NCBI RefSeq assembly: GCF_000003815.2
Contig: NC_049981.1
Span: forward strand, 13,723,035-13,787,034
Length of the DNA: 64,000 bases
Source of the DNA: Branchiostoma floridae
Lineage: Eukaryota > Chordata > Leptocardii > Amphioxiformes > Branchiostomatidae
Direction: 5' to 3'
A model generated the notes under the pieces. That model saw nothing but the letters and a program-made list of their open reading frames with translations. It did no database searches and had not been told where the DNA came from. This document shows positions 27,240 to 40,273 of the stretch, piece by piece (position 1 is the first letter of the stretch; each line of letters begins with the position of its first letter). The position numbers were made by a program, and so were the translations under genes.

Positions 27240-28012
27240 GTAGGGTAGATAATTTGTACAGTTCTGCACATTCTCGTGTGCGTTTTTGTGTGTGTGTGTG
27301 TGTGTGTATGTATGGCCATTCATTTTTGATGGCCTTATCCTCATGGTTATATTTTCTTTACATACTAGGAAGTCCTCCCCAGCTAGTTAACGTCGGGGCA
27401 TATGACGTTTCCCGGGAATCTGGACTGAAACTGTTGGACCGTCTTCTTGGGGTATGTATTTCATTACACATATAAAACAGTACATGTAGTTTTCTTGTCC
27501 GCCTGAGTGTGTGTATGTACGTATGGCCACAGCAAGTAAATTTTATGGATGACATCCTCTGCAGACGGCAAAAATAATGAGACAGGGCGGAAAAAAAAGA
27601 TGGGTAAAAAAAACAAGATGGCAAATTTTCAAAATAGACGTTGTAACAAGACTTGAAGTGACAAAATATGGCATCGCAGTCAACAAGGCACCAGTGCACC
27701 AGTGTAGCTAAAGTGACACTAGTGTGGTAGACTGGTATCATTAACCATGTTGGCAACTTCACTCATAGCTTCCATAGTTGTGCCACTTTTACAACTAACT
27801 ATCAAGTTGCACCTCTGCAACTACAGTCAATGCTACAGAGTCTCTAGTGTCAATTCTACATTCAATGATTAGGTTACAACACAACCTTTACCCATTTTCA
27901 TCTATCCGGCCTTCCCTGAAGAAGAAGAAAATTCTTTTTTTTACTGAAATCAGGCGAAAATTAATGAGCGCGCGGATGTCATCCATAAAATTTACTTGCT
28001 GTGGCCTATGTA

Positions 28013-28064
<52 letters not shown>

Positions 28065-31000
28065 TATATACGTATGTACGTGTGTATGTGTGTGTACATA
28101 AATGTAGCGCAGTACTAGAGTCCATTCCAAGACACCATGCGGATGTTTGTTGCCATTGTTTAGAATTGATTTTAAAGTTTTGTAATTATATGTCTAGGAC
28201 ATTTGATACTTCAGAAATATTTTTAACAATGTTTCAACTTTATAAATATTTCCCTGGTCCTGTAAAACTTTGGAAATATTCATGGTGTGGAATTGGATAC
28301 TTCTAATGGTTTCTAAATAATGATAACAGCATTCTACCATTATTTACCATTTTCTACCATTTTCTACCATTTTTTGTAAATGGTTCGGTGGGCTGGGAAG
28401 ATAGCAATTCACACATCCTTGCAAAGTATGGTTGGGTGCCACGCAACAATGGCCCACCACAAAGGATCCACCAGTGCTCAGCAGTGAAATCTAAAAATAT
28501 ACTGATGCAACAATAGGGCTTACTTTTATGGGGGCAATAAACTTATTTTACCATTTGGCCAGGTTCACCATTTTTTGTAAATATTTGTAAATGTGAAATA
28601 ATAACAGAGAGGTTTCACAATTATTCTAAATAAAGATATTTTTGTACATTTACTTTCAAAATGTTTCTAAAATATTCAAAGAAATTCAAAGAAATGAGTA
28701 TTTTCTTAGTCAATTTTTTGAAAATAATTTAATTATTGTGGCTCAGATATTCTTTTATTCAAAATAATTCAGACTAATTATAAATATCGCCTAAAAACCC
28801 TCATGGTGTCTTGGAATGGACTCTAGTTGCCTCCCCAGGGACATGCTATTCTTATATACTTTCATGTTTTAACAATCAAGGAAAACTCATGTCACAATAT
28901 GTGTAATTTTCTTACATTTGTATGATACAACTTTTTTTCCATAACACATGACCCGAAAGAAACATGGAATCGTACTGAGCTCATTATCCATGTACCACAC
29001 GGTGCTATACCCTTGTATCTAGAAGGAATAAGTACTTGATATATACAAGAGTCTTTCAAGTGTTCGGCAACATGGACAGGCGTGACGTTTACCCACGTTA
29101 TCTCCCACACAAGTGAAACATGAAACGCCATTAGCTTTGCGGCTCTCCTTTCCTTCTTAATTAGCTCGAGTTGGCAGATGGGGAAGAAGCACCCGATCAT
29201 CTTACGGCAAAAAGGCTAATGGGAAAAATAAGTTTATTATCTTGTAAATTTCTTTCAAATGATATCAGAGCCACCCATGCTGCGTCAGGCCGAATATCAT
29301 AACATGTTTTTCATTAGTTGCATTTTGTCTCATTATATAAGCTCAGCGTTATCCTGGTGCCAACATTATTCTGTATCTGTTGAATGAAGCAGAAGAGGAG
29401 TTCAACGACCTCACACCTTTGCTAGATATCGTTTATCTCAGCGGCTGACGCATTTTAATGGTTTCTCATTAATTATGAAACTAAGGTAACGATTGCATTG
29501 AAATCATATCATTTAATGATTCTATCTTACTAAACAACACAAACTGTCGAAAGTGTGGACGTTTTATCTTACCATCATGACCATGAGCTAGCAAAACCTG
29601 AACTTAACCATAAAAATGCCGTAAGGGGGCCTACCAACATTCCAAATATTTTCCATCCCTGACGCTTAGAGTTATGCTGTACCCTCTGACCTCACTCGTG
29701 ATTTTAGATTTTAGACTTTATGTATACATTCGTATGTAAGTCTGATCTGTACTTGAGCGTTGTTTATATATTTGTATATACTGTGTGTCTATTTGTATGA
29801 ACCCTGGAAGATTATCTCGATCTGAGCTAAAGAGTATCTCAATAAACTCAATAAACCCTGGCACTCGACAGACACAAACTGACACACAACCCCGAAAACA
29901 AAACCTCCTTGTTGAAGGTAATAACCCTGTAATTGGTGCGGCGCGTGTCCAGCGCCGCAGGGCAGTCAGGATAATATAATGTGTGAAAGGAAATTCGATT
30001 CTTGAGCTAATTACACGAATTCGTAGGAGGCAACATGAGACGTAACGTTGTTGACGGGCCGCTACGCTTCCCAGATACAGGGCTGGCGGCTTGAGCGTGA
30101 TGAGCTGATCAGCTGTCACAGAGTTGTAATCACGTCGTTCACGTACGCCACAATCAAGAGTGCTTTCTGAGTAATGATGTCTCCTCTCCGCTTCTTGAGG
30201 TCTGGCACATGGCAATGAGCGTGTGGTGAAGACAGCTTCAAGGACCTGGAAGGGCTACGGATAGTGTTTTACTTGCTATCCCCGGAATAATCAAACATGG
30301 ATTGCCGATCTACATCAACGAAGTGCAAATATAAACGAAGGGGTAATAATGCTCCACCTAACGCTCTTGTGATACAAGGGCGGGTCGGTTCAACACCGAA
30401 TAGATAGGTATTGAGGGGCTAATTGAAAGAACTATATTGCAGAAATTTCAGTCTAATAATGCAAATTAGATGCCGAATTGCATAATTTGTATCTAATCAG
30501 GTCAATTATACATCAATCTTTCTGCAAACCACAAGTCATGACGATCCATCAACCACAATATGCATTATTCCCCTCCAAAATCTCAACAATATAGGGCCCC
30601 TTCTAGTTCCATAAAAGCAGCTAGAGGACCAAAACCTACGCCGTTTGCAATTATAGTGCTATCTACCATAAAATCATGAACATAGCATGTCTTGAGCGAG
30701 AGATGATAATCAAATCATTTCATCATTTTGCAAACACCCAACAAAGTCCAAAATACTAGAAGATACGTTTGGGACTTCTCGAGATATACTGTTTACAGAT
30801 ACACAAACATGGATACTTACACACAGGCATACAGGCACGAGCCAATCAAAACGTTACACATGGATTAGTTGCACTTGATGTGTTGTTTGTCGTTCTCATA
30901 GAAATCGACAGGTAGCGCTTTTGTCTGTTGTTTTCTTCTGCAGGCTGGTGGATATGAGGGCGTGTCCGGCTATGAGACGTCTGATGTGGAAGACCTCCCA

Positions 31001-31838
31001 ATCATGATGGAGCGTCGTCGAACATGTGAGTTGCCGCAGCAGCTCATGCTTGTGTCTTTCAGTCAGAGCCTATCGCTACATATTCCGGTTTTATTTACCA
31101 AATGTGACTAAATGTGTTTATTCTAATGGAAGTAAACTATTAGAGATCAAGACGTGTATTGTGTAGGTTTGTCAAACACCAGTTCAAGGGTTTAAATGCG
31201 CATGAACATGTCAAAGGTGAAGACCCTTGAGACATAAACAAAGACGTCTGGACTTTGTTGTGCAAAACAACCGACGGAAGCCACATGAATCCGAACATTT
31301 GTTCAGTATGGTCAAAATAAGATGTATTTACCTTACTATTTAACCTACGCATGCGCAGTTCCAGTGTTTGAATGTGACGTCACAGAAACAAATCATGAAC
31401 TATTTCTAGTCTTTCATAAATTATCGAATGAGATTGATGAGGCATTCGATTGGATTAAGTAGGCGTATGGATCGGAAAATCCACTTCAACCATGAATCAT
31501 GATGAGGTGGTTGTAGATTCAGTCACGTTTGGAACCGCATTCGTTACAGTGCGGCAGCGACACCTAGCTGCAGTACGAAGTAGAACTAGTCCTCTTTGCC
31601 GTGAGAAAGATAAAAGATGGTCACTAAAAATTCGCCTGTTGTTATTCCTTACCTACAGATAAAGCATTCTGCAAGGTATTAGTAGCCTTTCTCACGAACT
31701 GATATATATTACTTAATAGTACATGTCATTTTGTGTTTTTCAGGCAAAGGTTACTTCTGCTGCATGGCCACTTGCGCCCAGCATATGTTCAGCATGCATC
31801 CCGTTATCAAGAACGGACGGTGTTACTGCTCCCCCTAA
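27161..31838 (+). CDS. secreted six-cysteine prepropeptide, four exons
   Basis: Exons 27161-27239, 27369-27451, 30944-31025 and 31744-31838 join in frame to 112 residues. The acceptor TTATTTTCAG at 27152 excludes the upstream ATG at 27140, so ATG 27161 is the start. Layout: signal peptide (1 to about 25, core MILAVVIFFTVAVI), a spacer of about 50 residues rich in Gly, Asp and Glu, a tribasic site (Arg 78-80), then a C-terminal peptide of about 32 residues. Its six cysteines are at 82, 87, 88, 92, 108 and 110 (C-x4-CC-x3-C-x15-C-x-C). The plan is that of a hormone or antimicrobial-type precursor cut at RRR. The spacing does not fit insulin, hepcidin, beta-defensin or the classical CS-alpha/beta fold. 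Family unknown. An AATAAA lies at 32089. Confidence 0.75.
27369..27451 (+). CDS. Cys-rich peptide gene, exon 2 (spacer)
   Basis: Acceptor CATACTAG at 27368, donor GGG|GTATGT at 27452. Phase 1 in, phase 0 out. Encodes a helix-prone spacer including ESGLKLLDRLLG. Confidence 0.7.
27525..28006. mobile_element. MITE with 33-bp perfect inverted repeats
   Basis: 27525-27557 (starts GGCCACAGCAAGTAAA) and 27974-28006 (ends TTTACTTGCTGTGGCC) are exact reverse complements. The flanks on both sides are TG/GTACGTATG-rich, so the arms may be longer. It sits in intron 2 of the Cys-rich peptide gene. The inner word GGATGACATCC plus GCGCGC is shared with the element at 56853-57212. Confidence 0.85.
28014..28062. 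repeat. (TG)n microsatellite
   Basis: About 49 bases of TG/GT directly after the right arm of the MITE. Confidence 0.9.
28063..30420. other. intron 2 of the Cys-rich peptide gene, no other feature
   Basis: AT-rich intron. Short homologous words (CTACCATTTT) repeat at 28330-28375. A degraded fragment of the 23181 family may lie near 29395-29600. No exon recognised. Confidence 0.4.
30421..30835 (+). mobile_element. diverged copy of the 23-kb repeat family
   Basis: Follows the same order of words as the module at 23181-25266: TAATGCAAATTAG, TTGCATAAT, GCCCCTTCTAG, GCTAG.GG.CCAAAACCTA, TGCTATCTACC, CATAGCATGTC, then ACCCAACA and ACTGTTTACAGATACACAAACA. It is substantially diverged. Confidence 0.55.
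30944..31025 (+). CDS. Cys-rich peptide gene, exon 3 (acidic spacer and RRR site)
   Basis: Strong acceptor TTTTCTTCTGCAG at 30943 and donor ACAT|GTGAGT at 31026. Phase 0 in, phase 1 out. Ends with three arginines followed by the first base of the first cysteine codon. Confidence 0.75.
31744..31838 (+). CDS. Cys-rich peptide gene, exon 4 (six-cysteine peptide)
   Basis: Acceptor GTGTTTTTCAG at 31743, stop TAA at 31836. It supplies two bases of the first cysteine codon and all other cysteines, so the whole mature peptide is one exon. Confidence 0.8.
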
Positions 31839-32088
31839 TGGTTTAGCAGTAAACTGCAGAATGAGATCCACAACCACGATATTAGAACAGCAGTAGCGCG
31901 GCTTGCTCTATGTTTTACCAGTTTGGCCCCAGATTAGCATGTAACACTCATATATCTTTTACCAATATAGAATAAGTATTAAAGAGAGCGATAGAAAGGA
32001 ACAATTCACAATATTCTCAGTAACGTGCATATGACTTTGTTGATCTCCGTATTTGCAATTCATTGTATCCCTGGATATCTAAGAGCAA

Positions 32089-32094
32089 AATAAA
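32089..32094 (+). terminator. AATAAA polyadenylation signal of the Cys-rich peptide gene
   Basis: AATAAA in AGCAAAATAAAACATC, 251 bases past the stop codon and the first consensus signal there. Confidence 0.6.
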
Positions 32095-35000
32095 ACATCT
32101 ATAATGGATTCAGTTCGCTTTCTTCTATACCTACATTCTAAGCGATATCAAAAGGTACAAAGTTATCAAGATAGATGTAAGGACGTACCGCAGGCGTTGA
32201 TGTAAAGATTTGCATTCCGGTTCATTCAGTGCTACATCTTGATAAGCATAATAGATACAGCAAGTGGGCGTATCTTGCATGTCAGCCGACATTGCAATCG
32301 TCTTTACTAGCCAAGCAGAGGTTCGTTCGAAGATTGTGACCTTCTTGTAATATGCCAATTTCTTCTTCCGCCCCCCCCCCCCCCCAAAAAAAATCGGGCG
32401 CATGAGAAGAAAGTCACAGTCTTCCCCACCAACCAGTATCACCCATCCAAGTCACGCAGGAGCTTTTTCATGACCCCATCATCAGTGGCTCCCCCCGGCG
32501 CTCAAAGCTATATTGCACCGTAACTATCATCTTACAGCATCCTGAAACAGAATACTGGATCCATGGATAGCCGAACAGGCAAAATTAGAAACTGATAAAT
32601 GACAGCAAATGCACATTCGATCACTTCTACATGTCATTATAAAATGCGAGGGAAGCATCATTTGCGACTTATCAAACCATTGTTTTGGTTACGAATATTG
32701 TAATTTAGAATAGTCAAATTTTCGCAAGCAACAAAAGAAAGAAAACGCTTCAAACTCCTTTGAGAGCCTCTAGTGATTTCTCCATCCCCGCAAAAAAAAC
32801 ACCGACAAATTTGGCAATATCACGGTCGGTAATAAACACTTTTGTTACCGGGACAGAGAGAGAGAGTGGTGGAGCTATTGGGCTGTCGTAGACATGCATG
32901 GAGTATTTGATCCGGACATGTAAATGTAGGAAAATATACAAAATTCATCTGTGTTCGTAGAGGTCATTCTAAATAAAGTTGAACTGTAATTCATAACTGA
33001 AATTGGACTTTGGGGAGACTGAAAGATCACACTCAATACCAAGTTCCTTGAACGCCCATATGCATGTTCAACATCTTTAGAAGCTTCTCAACAAATACAT
33101 GCAGTCACCTGAACACCCGGTCACACTAGACAAAGTGAGAATCCTGGACCCAGTCTGTATTGCTAGAGGAATCAAAGAGGCTAAAATCTCTTAACAGTGA
33201 CGGAGGGCTCCATAGGCTTCCTGCAACCTATGATCCACTGCTCACGGAGTCACGTGTGCTGTCTACATAACGAGACGTCACAGAAGCAGTGGATTATCCA
33301 TTCCTTGACGGAGACCGCGGCCGGAGTCGATCATTCGAAATTTTGGGTAGGTCCAATCTTGTGTTGGAAATTACAGTTCAAACATATATAATATATACAA
33401 ACAGAGTTTAAACATATATATGCTTCCAGCCAGTGAACATTTCTTGCAGGTCCAGACTCATCTAGACCTTTAATCGTTTCAAAAACCACATTTGACGTAA
33501 AGATGATTAATTATTAGACCCAGTGAGGGGAGAACGTGTAACATTGATTTTAAAGAAAATCTATATACTTGTACACATAACGTATTGTATGTAAGAAGCA
33601 GGTTAGATACATATGTGGAAAGAATATTAAATTTAAAAAAATCAATGGTAGATAATACACTGACACTCACACAGGTGTACGCCGAGCAAAGAACGAGTGA
33701 ACCTATTTAGTTCATAAATGACATAGTGCAGCTTTCGTTAGATTATATAGATTTATTGGCCTCTAGAATGATTGTTGCTTATGGTAAGTCTGATAATCAA
33801 GATTGATGGTCCCCAAAAGAAATCATAAAATCATAAAAAGCAGTTAGTCTGAAAAACAAGGCCTTTGTCTGTATTGCATACCTAGTAAACTACCCAATGG
33901 AGTAACGCACCAGATTTGTAGTACAAGCTAGTAAGTACAAGCTGCATGCCCAGATAGATTTGTTTGATCTACTCACACCGAGAAGGGTCCATACTCTTTT
34001 CTAATCCCCAGGCTGATTTACAAGTGGCCTAACATAGTATCAAAGGAGTACAGCTGGCCAAAGAGAGTCATCAGCCGCCGGTAGCCAAACACACTCGTAG
34101 GCCGGCTTCGCTCCTCTGGCAGCTTTTGATACTATCTTCTGCTAACGTAGGGTCTGCTTGGAGATTAGCTCTTTTCGATAAGTGTGGAGGGATCGATCTT
34201 CAACGTACTTGAGATGTGGCTCTCCTCAAACTCGGGACCTCCATGTAACGTCCTATCCAAGGGATGTTCCAAACCGAAGCTAGATGCTCATTTTCAAGTC
34301 AAGTGAGGAAAATGGGCACAACACCGTGAACTGTCAGTACTTCGAGTCAACAACCACCGGTAAATCTGCTTGCAGATCAACTACAAGACAACCGTGCCGA
34401 CATGTGTGCGTGATTTGGGGGAATAAATAACATGTTACGGCTTATCAGAAACAGTTACACTTTGATGGCTTATCTTCAATAAACGTCAGGAATAACGTCT
34501 GCGAATTATCATATCACAAAGCTGCCTGCTCCATCTCGATGCAATGCACGCCGTGCAAGGGTTTCATAAAATAGAAGTCTGGATGTATCTGACAGTTGTT
34601 GCGTCTTCAACTTGATATTGATGTGTGAGAGGTCTTCGATAGACATCTTGATTGGTAGCTATGAATACATGATATGCTCCTCTGATTTTCTATTAAGATA
34701 TTCTTCCAGTGCAGAAAAAAACCCTCAGTCATGACGATGATTATTATGGCTTGTCGGTAGTGTTGAATAGCATGTAGGAGACTGTCTTCTCGCTTTTATC
34801 CGAGGGATTATTCCTAAATCAAAGACAGAGTCCTTTATCCTTTGCCAGTCGTCACCGTGTGGGGACTGTTAGACAGCTTCGGTTGGTACGGTCTCATCAG
34901 CGGCCGCCCGTGACACGAAGCTCACCGATTATCTCACCGAACTACGCCAAATTGAGCCAGGCGTTCGCAAATTGACGCAAATAGGCACGATTTGTGGGCT

Positions 35001-36732
35001 GAAATTGCAATTTTGAAACATTTACTTACAAGAAATTCGTATTTCACGAAATGGCACAAATTGGTGAAAAGCTGCACATTTTTGTGTACGTTTATCCGAA
35101 AACATACCCAAGATGTGAAAGCTTTTTTTTTAAAAGAATTTAGAAGTGGAAAACCCTTGTGGACAGTCAGACTGCCCCTACGGCCACCAACTACGGGGCA
35201 GAGAGAGATTTTAGATAGTAAGTAACGTTAGACTAGAATAAATCTTAACATGACATAAAGAAGCATCATTCAAAATCTGTAAAAGTATCATATTCATGAT
35301 TGTCCAACTTCCAAGAACCGATGTGTGATGATTCATATGCTATCCATTAATCACCAGTTACTAATGGGAAACCCGTCAGGGATACACAACATAATGGCAT
35401 TTATGATTGACACGGCTCTTTTAAGCCCAATAAATGATGGTTCATACCTTAGTCATTGGCACATAACACACATTGTTTTTGACTGACACCACTGGTGTAA
35501 CCGTTGGGACAGCTTACATGTATTCTGTTTCAGCTACATTGAACGCGCATGGCGTGACAAAATGCCATATTCCTTTTTGATTAGTTCAACGTATTATTCA
35601 CTAAGTACTTTAAATGGCAAATGATGACAGGAAGTGTCAAAACAAATGGCTATTTTGCCGGATTTGAAAGAAAGTCGGTAACTCAGAATGATATTTGCCA
35701 CCTACGCTCTCTCCTACGCTTTTCTCTGGTCTTAATGGCATAAGGACAAAATTTATGACGCTCAGCTACATTGTCCCGATAGTAGATCATGTAGAATTCA
35801 GTCCTCTAGTGTCATGAGGTCTGTACGCCAATCAAATTACGAACCAGCTCCCTTTGACCAAAAGAAGTCATTGAGTTTTTCTTCTGCAAAGTTTTATTCT
35901 ATTCTCTTCAGGTGAGTTTTAAAGTTATCTTTAGTCTTTGTTCTTCTTTCCCTCCGTTTTTATCTAACATTTTTATGATTTAGATTTATAACAAGATCAC
36001 TTATGCATGTAGCAAGGCTCAATATCAAATTGATGTTTATATTTCTTCCACGTTCATTAGTTAGGGCGGGGCAGCCGTTAAGTCCTAATACAATTTCATC
36101 CTCCGCTTCGGAAGTGTAATTTAAGCATTTAAAATGATTTTGTTTGGTAATTTCCTGACTAGCAGGAGAGTAACGAATTTAAAGTTTCCTTTCTACCAAA
36201 AAGTGATGAATGATGTTCACGCCCTCTTATATCAAATTAAAGATGTCCCGAACGCGCTATCGCCAGAGAAGCTCTTAATTACCATGTCATTATTGGCACG
36301 AGCCGAGAGTTCTGACATCTCGTCCCGATGGAGGGAGGCTTTCTGCAGACGATAAGAAACAGGGAACGACTGATACGGTGACTGGAGACACTGGGTACGA
36401 GATTCGGCATGGAAACATTAATTTTGACGGGACGACTGCGCTAAATTGGACGTACATCGCGATGCTTGTTGTTCAGGTTTGATTGTAGAAAGTTAGTCCA
36501 TAGTCTGTACTTTTTATCTACCAAAGGTATAGACATAAGATTGGGGGGAATCCAGAGTAGAACAAGCCGTGGTCGAGAAAAGCGGATGAAAATGCTGAAT
36601 TGCAGGCTTGACTCATTTCTTAATTTTAGCCCACAATATCTGGTTTGAACATCTATTCATTTATAAGAAGCTTACATCGGCCGACAGGCCGCTTTTCATT
36701 GAGGTCATATTAAACAATTGCAAAGTCATAGT
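32095..36732. other. gene-free stretch
   Basis: No exon recognised on either strand. A C15 run followed by A8 lies at 32371-32393. Otherwise unremarkable AT-rich sequence. Confidence 0.4.
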
Positions 36733-36813
36733 GTACAGTCAAACCTGTCTATAGCGGCCACTCAAGGGACTGGTCGAAATTGGCCACTATAGAGAGGTGG
36801 CCACTATAGAGAA
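36733..36813. mobile_element. ATAGCGGCC-type transposon end
   Basis: Starts TACAGTCAAACCTGTCTATA and continues with GCGGCCACT..GGG, then twice TGGCCACTATAGAGA. This signature belongs to short DNA elements common in marine invertebrates (recognised from memory). Only one end is seen. Confidence 0.6.
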
Positions 36814-39066
36814 TATGCTAATTAATTGACCACAAGCAATAAGTTACATATGGTTTTAGTACCCACTGATCTTTATTCACATAATACAGTACTGTACATG
36901 TACTGCAATGATTTTTACACTATATGTATTAAGAAAACAAAAGCTATAAAAAGTTTTAAATGTTCTACAGTTGATATTGTCTGAAGAGACCGGCATCGTC
37001 ATATTTCTTTGATCTTTCGTCTTGTATCCTTTCATACTTCGCCGTCCGTGTGTTCCCTCCCGCGTTCACACGTCAGGTTCGCCCATTATGCTAATGTGGT
37101 ACTCACAAGAAAAGTCTCGTCATTTTAGACTTATCTCTTAATAAATGTAAGAATAAAATCCACCATAGTCTGAAGTTCATATCATTTTGTCTTTGTAACA
37201 ATTCATTTAGAAAGTTTTTGTGATGAAAATTAACCTAAGCGATAGTGTATTAGAACGTAACTTTCACGCAATTTACCTCCGTAATATTGGTGTCGTCTAT
37301 TGACCTTATATGACCTCTTTTGTCGGCGGGTATGGGTAGCGCCAGTTTACGAAGTTTTGTTTTGAAAATAAATCAAAGAGGTTTTAAATCCGGCGTATGG
37401 TGACGATACGGCAGCAGTATATTCTCAAGTCATAGCTTGGATGTGGTTGTCAGTAATGTTGACAAGTTGCTGAAAACTAGTACTGTTGACTTGACTTTGA
37501 CTTTATTGACGATGAGACAAGTCATTACAAGGGTCTGCCTAGGCAGCTTTGGGCTGGTAGCGGCAGAACCTACAAAAATGCGGACGAACATACAAAAAAT
37601 TCATAACAAGAAACAATACAATATAATGCAATAAATAATTAATAATCAGTTGTCAATAGAAAGTACAGGGAACCATGCCTGAGCGAAATGCATAAATGAC
37701 TCAGTACATAGAACCACCAGTGTCCCGCAGTGAGATCCTATTTTAAGGACAATAAGCCAGATCTGCCGTTTAGAAAATGTTTCAACTTTTTGTCATGCAA
37801 CTTGTTCTAGATGAAGAAAATGACCATTGTGCAAAACGTAGAGAAAGTGAACAATTTCATGTAGAATTGCGAAGCTACTTTCTCTCTCCCTCATCAGTCA
37901 CTGTCATGCCGAATCTATCATCTCCACAAACATATGGCGCCTCGTCTGCCGTCATGACGTCACAACCTCATCATTTATGCATTATCGATTTCTCATATAG
38001 CCAGGATAGCGGAGTAATAAAGTACGTCTTCGTCAGCAGGCTTGGTCATGACAGCTGATCACGACAAAGTAGAGAAGCCCTGGAAGAATGAGTAGAATAC
38101 AATATCACATTGTAAAGAATAGGCAGATGTCCATGGTACTGAAATAGCTTTCTATTGATATTTAGCATGAACCTTTAGGACTTCGGTAGTAGCATGTTGG
38201 ATACATGACAATACATTTGGCATGCAATTTCTTGGGCAGATTTTCAATAATGCCGAAACGATAACAAACGGTATAATTCAAAGTAAAAAAAAATGAGTTT
38301 GAACGGTAGCGACGCCATGTGTAGCAAATGAGTGATGTAGCGTTTACAACGACCGCTTACTCTGAATACATATTTAAAGGTATTTTCATTCTCAAAAGTT
38401 TTGATTACGAACTTTTCATCAAACGACTATCCAAAATGCTAGAACATAGAGCTCAAAACGAACGAATCATCTATACGTGTATTTCATTTTTTCCATATTG
38501 GTTAGCTGCGGTTGTAAACTGTACTAAAGATGCATGAATCTATGATAGTCTGCATTCCGAACACGAAAGGTGGACTACTAGAGTAGATGTCAAGGTGAAC
38601 CATATAGACCTGATAGAATATTGTACATGTCAGACACAGACATGCCGGATGAGTATGAAATACTGAACCACTCATGAATACATCAAGTCGATAAAACTAT
38701 GCAATTTTGCACATCGTTGTTAAAGAACAGGGCTTGTTGACTTTTACAGAATCCTTTACGATTCGTGTTACGACACTGTCATTTTGGAGCATTTTTACTT
38801 CATGAACCGTATGCGCAGTGTTGATACAGATAAAACATCCGAAGGTCGTGACCAATCAAAGTCATTGTCTGACGGGAAGAACTGAGACGAGAATGGGTCA
38901 GCATACTAATCAAATTTATCTTATTCTGTCTATTATTCTACTTCATTTCATTCAGCGGTATTGTATACGTATACAGTTATTAACCCCGAAAAGGTATCTG
39001 GTTGTGTTTGAGCTCTCTACCTCGAACTCAAGGTCCTGCATTTGTTTGAATTTGGCATGTGGGTAG
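36814..39066. other. gene-free stretch
   Basis: No exon recognised. Near 37480-37620 a TTGACTTTGACTTTATTGACG..TACAAAAAATTCATAACA stretch resembles an interspersed-element tail. Confidence 0.4.
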
Positions 39067-39320
39067 TTAGGCCCCCTTTCCACTAGACGGCGATCGCGAT
39101 GCGCTTTCACTGCGACCTAAATAGGATATGTGTATCCTTCGCTTTCAGACTGGGTATATCATACAAAATGTAAAAGTGTGACCGAGAAGTCAACAAAACA
39201 CACAAAGTGTAAAAGGATTCGCTTCTTTTCTATACAGTTAGTTGAGTGATATGTCAAATTTTAGGTCGCAAGGAGAGCGCGGCGAGAGCGCCGTCCTAGT
39301 GGAAAGAGGGTATTATTAAG
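39067..39320. mobile_element. MITE with CCCTTTCCACTAG ends
   Basis: The left end TTAGGCCCCCTTTCCACTAG continues ACGGCG. The right end is CGCCGTCCTAGTGGAAAGAG followed by GGTATTATTAAGGCCCC. The inverted arms are about 20 bases with one insertion. The GC-rich subterminal parts (CGATCGCGATGCGC, GAGCGCGGCGAGAGCG) are also related. Confidence 0.8.
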
Positions 39321-40273
39321 GCCCCCTGTGTTGTAAAAGATGGCACCAATTAACTACTCATCAAGCAAATGTTAGACTACACGCAAGATCTGCCTGGAGA
39401 TTAGGTACTGCCTAGTGTTGCAATAAGAACTGTCTGTACATATTATGGAAACACATTTTAAAGAAATTGATTGTTGTACCTACAGGCTGTAAATTCATAC
39501 AGAGGTAGGATGCTGTAGATGTTTGTATAGGTCATCTGGTTTTGTAGATAACTTTTCTTTGATTCAAAACAAACCTTCTTAAAGTAATTATGGTGTCGCA
39601 GAAGTCAGGACGTTGCCATACATAGGTGCCGGTCATTTTTTGACCAGCTATCGCTTCTCTGTCCGTAAGCGGGTTCCCATGATATCAATTTCTGTAGAAT
39701 CTCGACCTTGGTTCGTCAGCGTTAGTCCAAATATTGCAGTCTTCAACCCTTTTAATAAATCATTTCAGCCGCGGTAAACTTCTTGATACAAAGGCAATGC
39801 ACGGTCAAGAGCTTGATTGTAATGAATATTTTGAACAATCCGGATCATACATGTACATAGCATATGTTCCATTTAACGAGTCCTTGGGGGTTATAAAAAC
39901 GCCCCAGCACTCTGAGTCATAGAGTAGGATTATCAACACAGCAGCTCTAAAACGTTTTTAAGCTTTTGATAATTGCTTCTTATCTGATCTACATGTCAAG
40001 GACAGCTTAACTACTCATCGCTGCCCACGCTAAAGCACTTCTCAGATATTACAGTATTTGAAATTTACCAACCAGTATGGGACTGGCTGAAACAGTATGC
40101 GCCCTTTTGTTGAGATCAGTTTTCTTTGATCATTTGCACGTCAGTGAAGGCATTGTAAATATTTTGATAGAATTATTATAGACAACCAATCAGCATCTGG
40201 TCTGCTTTACACTCTACTCGAACAAGCCCTCGACACGAGTTCAAGCTTCTTTTTAAGGGTTCCGCTTAAGATG

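Noticed and set aside
27888-28130. Open frames of alternating Thr-His or Val-Cys
   Set aside because: Microsatellite translation of the TG/CA tract.
31744-31838. Assignment of the six-cysteine peptide to defensin, hepcidin or insulin families
   Set aside because: Cysteine number and spacing do not fit: only six cysteines, no CC at the C-terminus as in beta-defensins, no B-chain as in insulin, and one cysteine misplaced for the CS-alpha/beta pattern.
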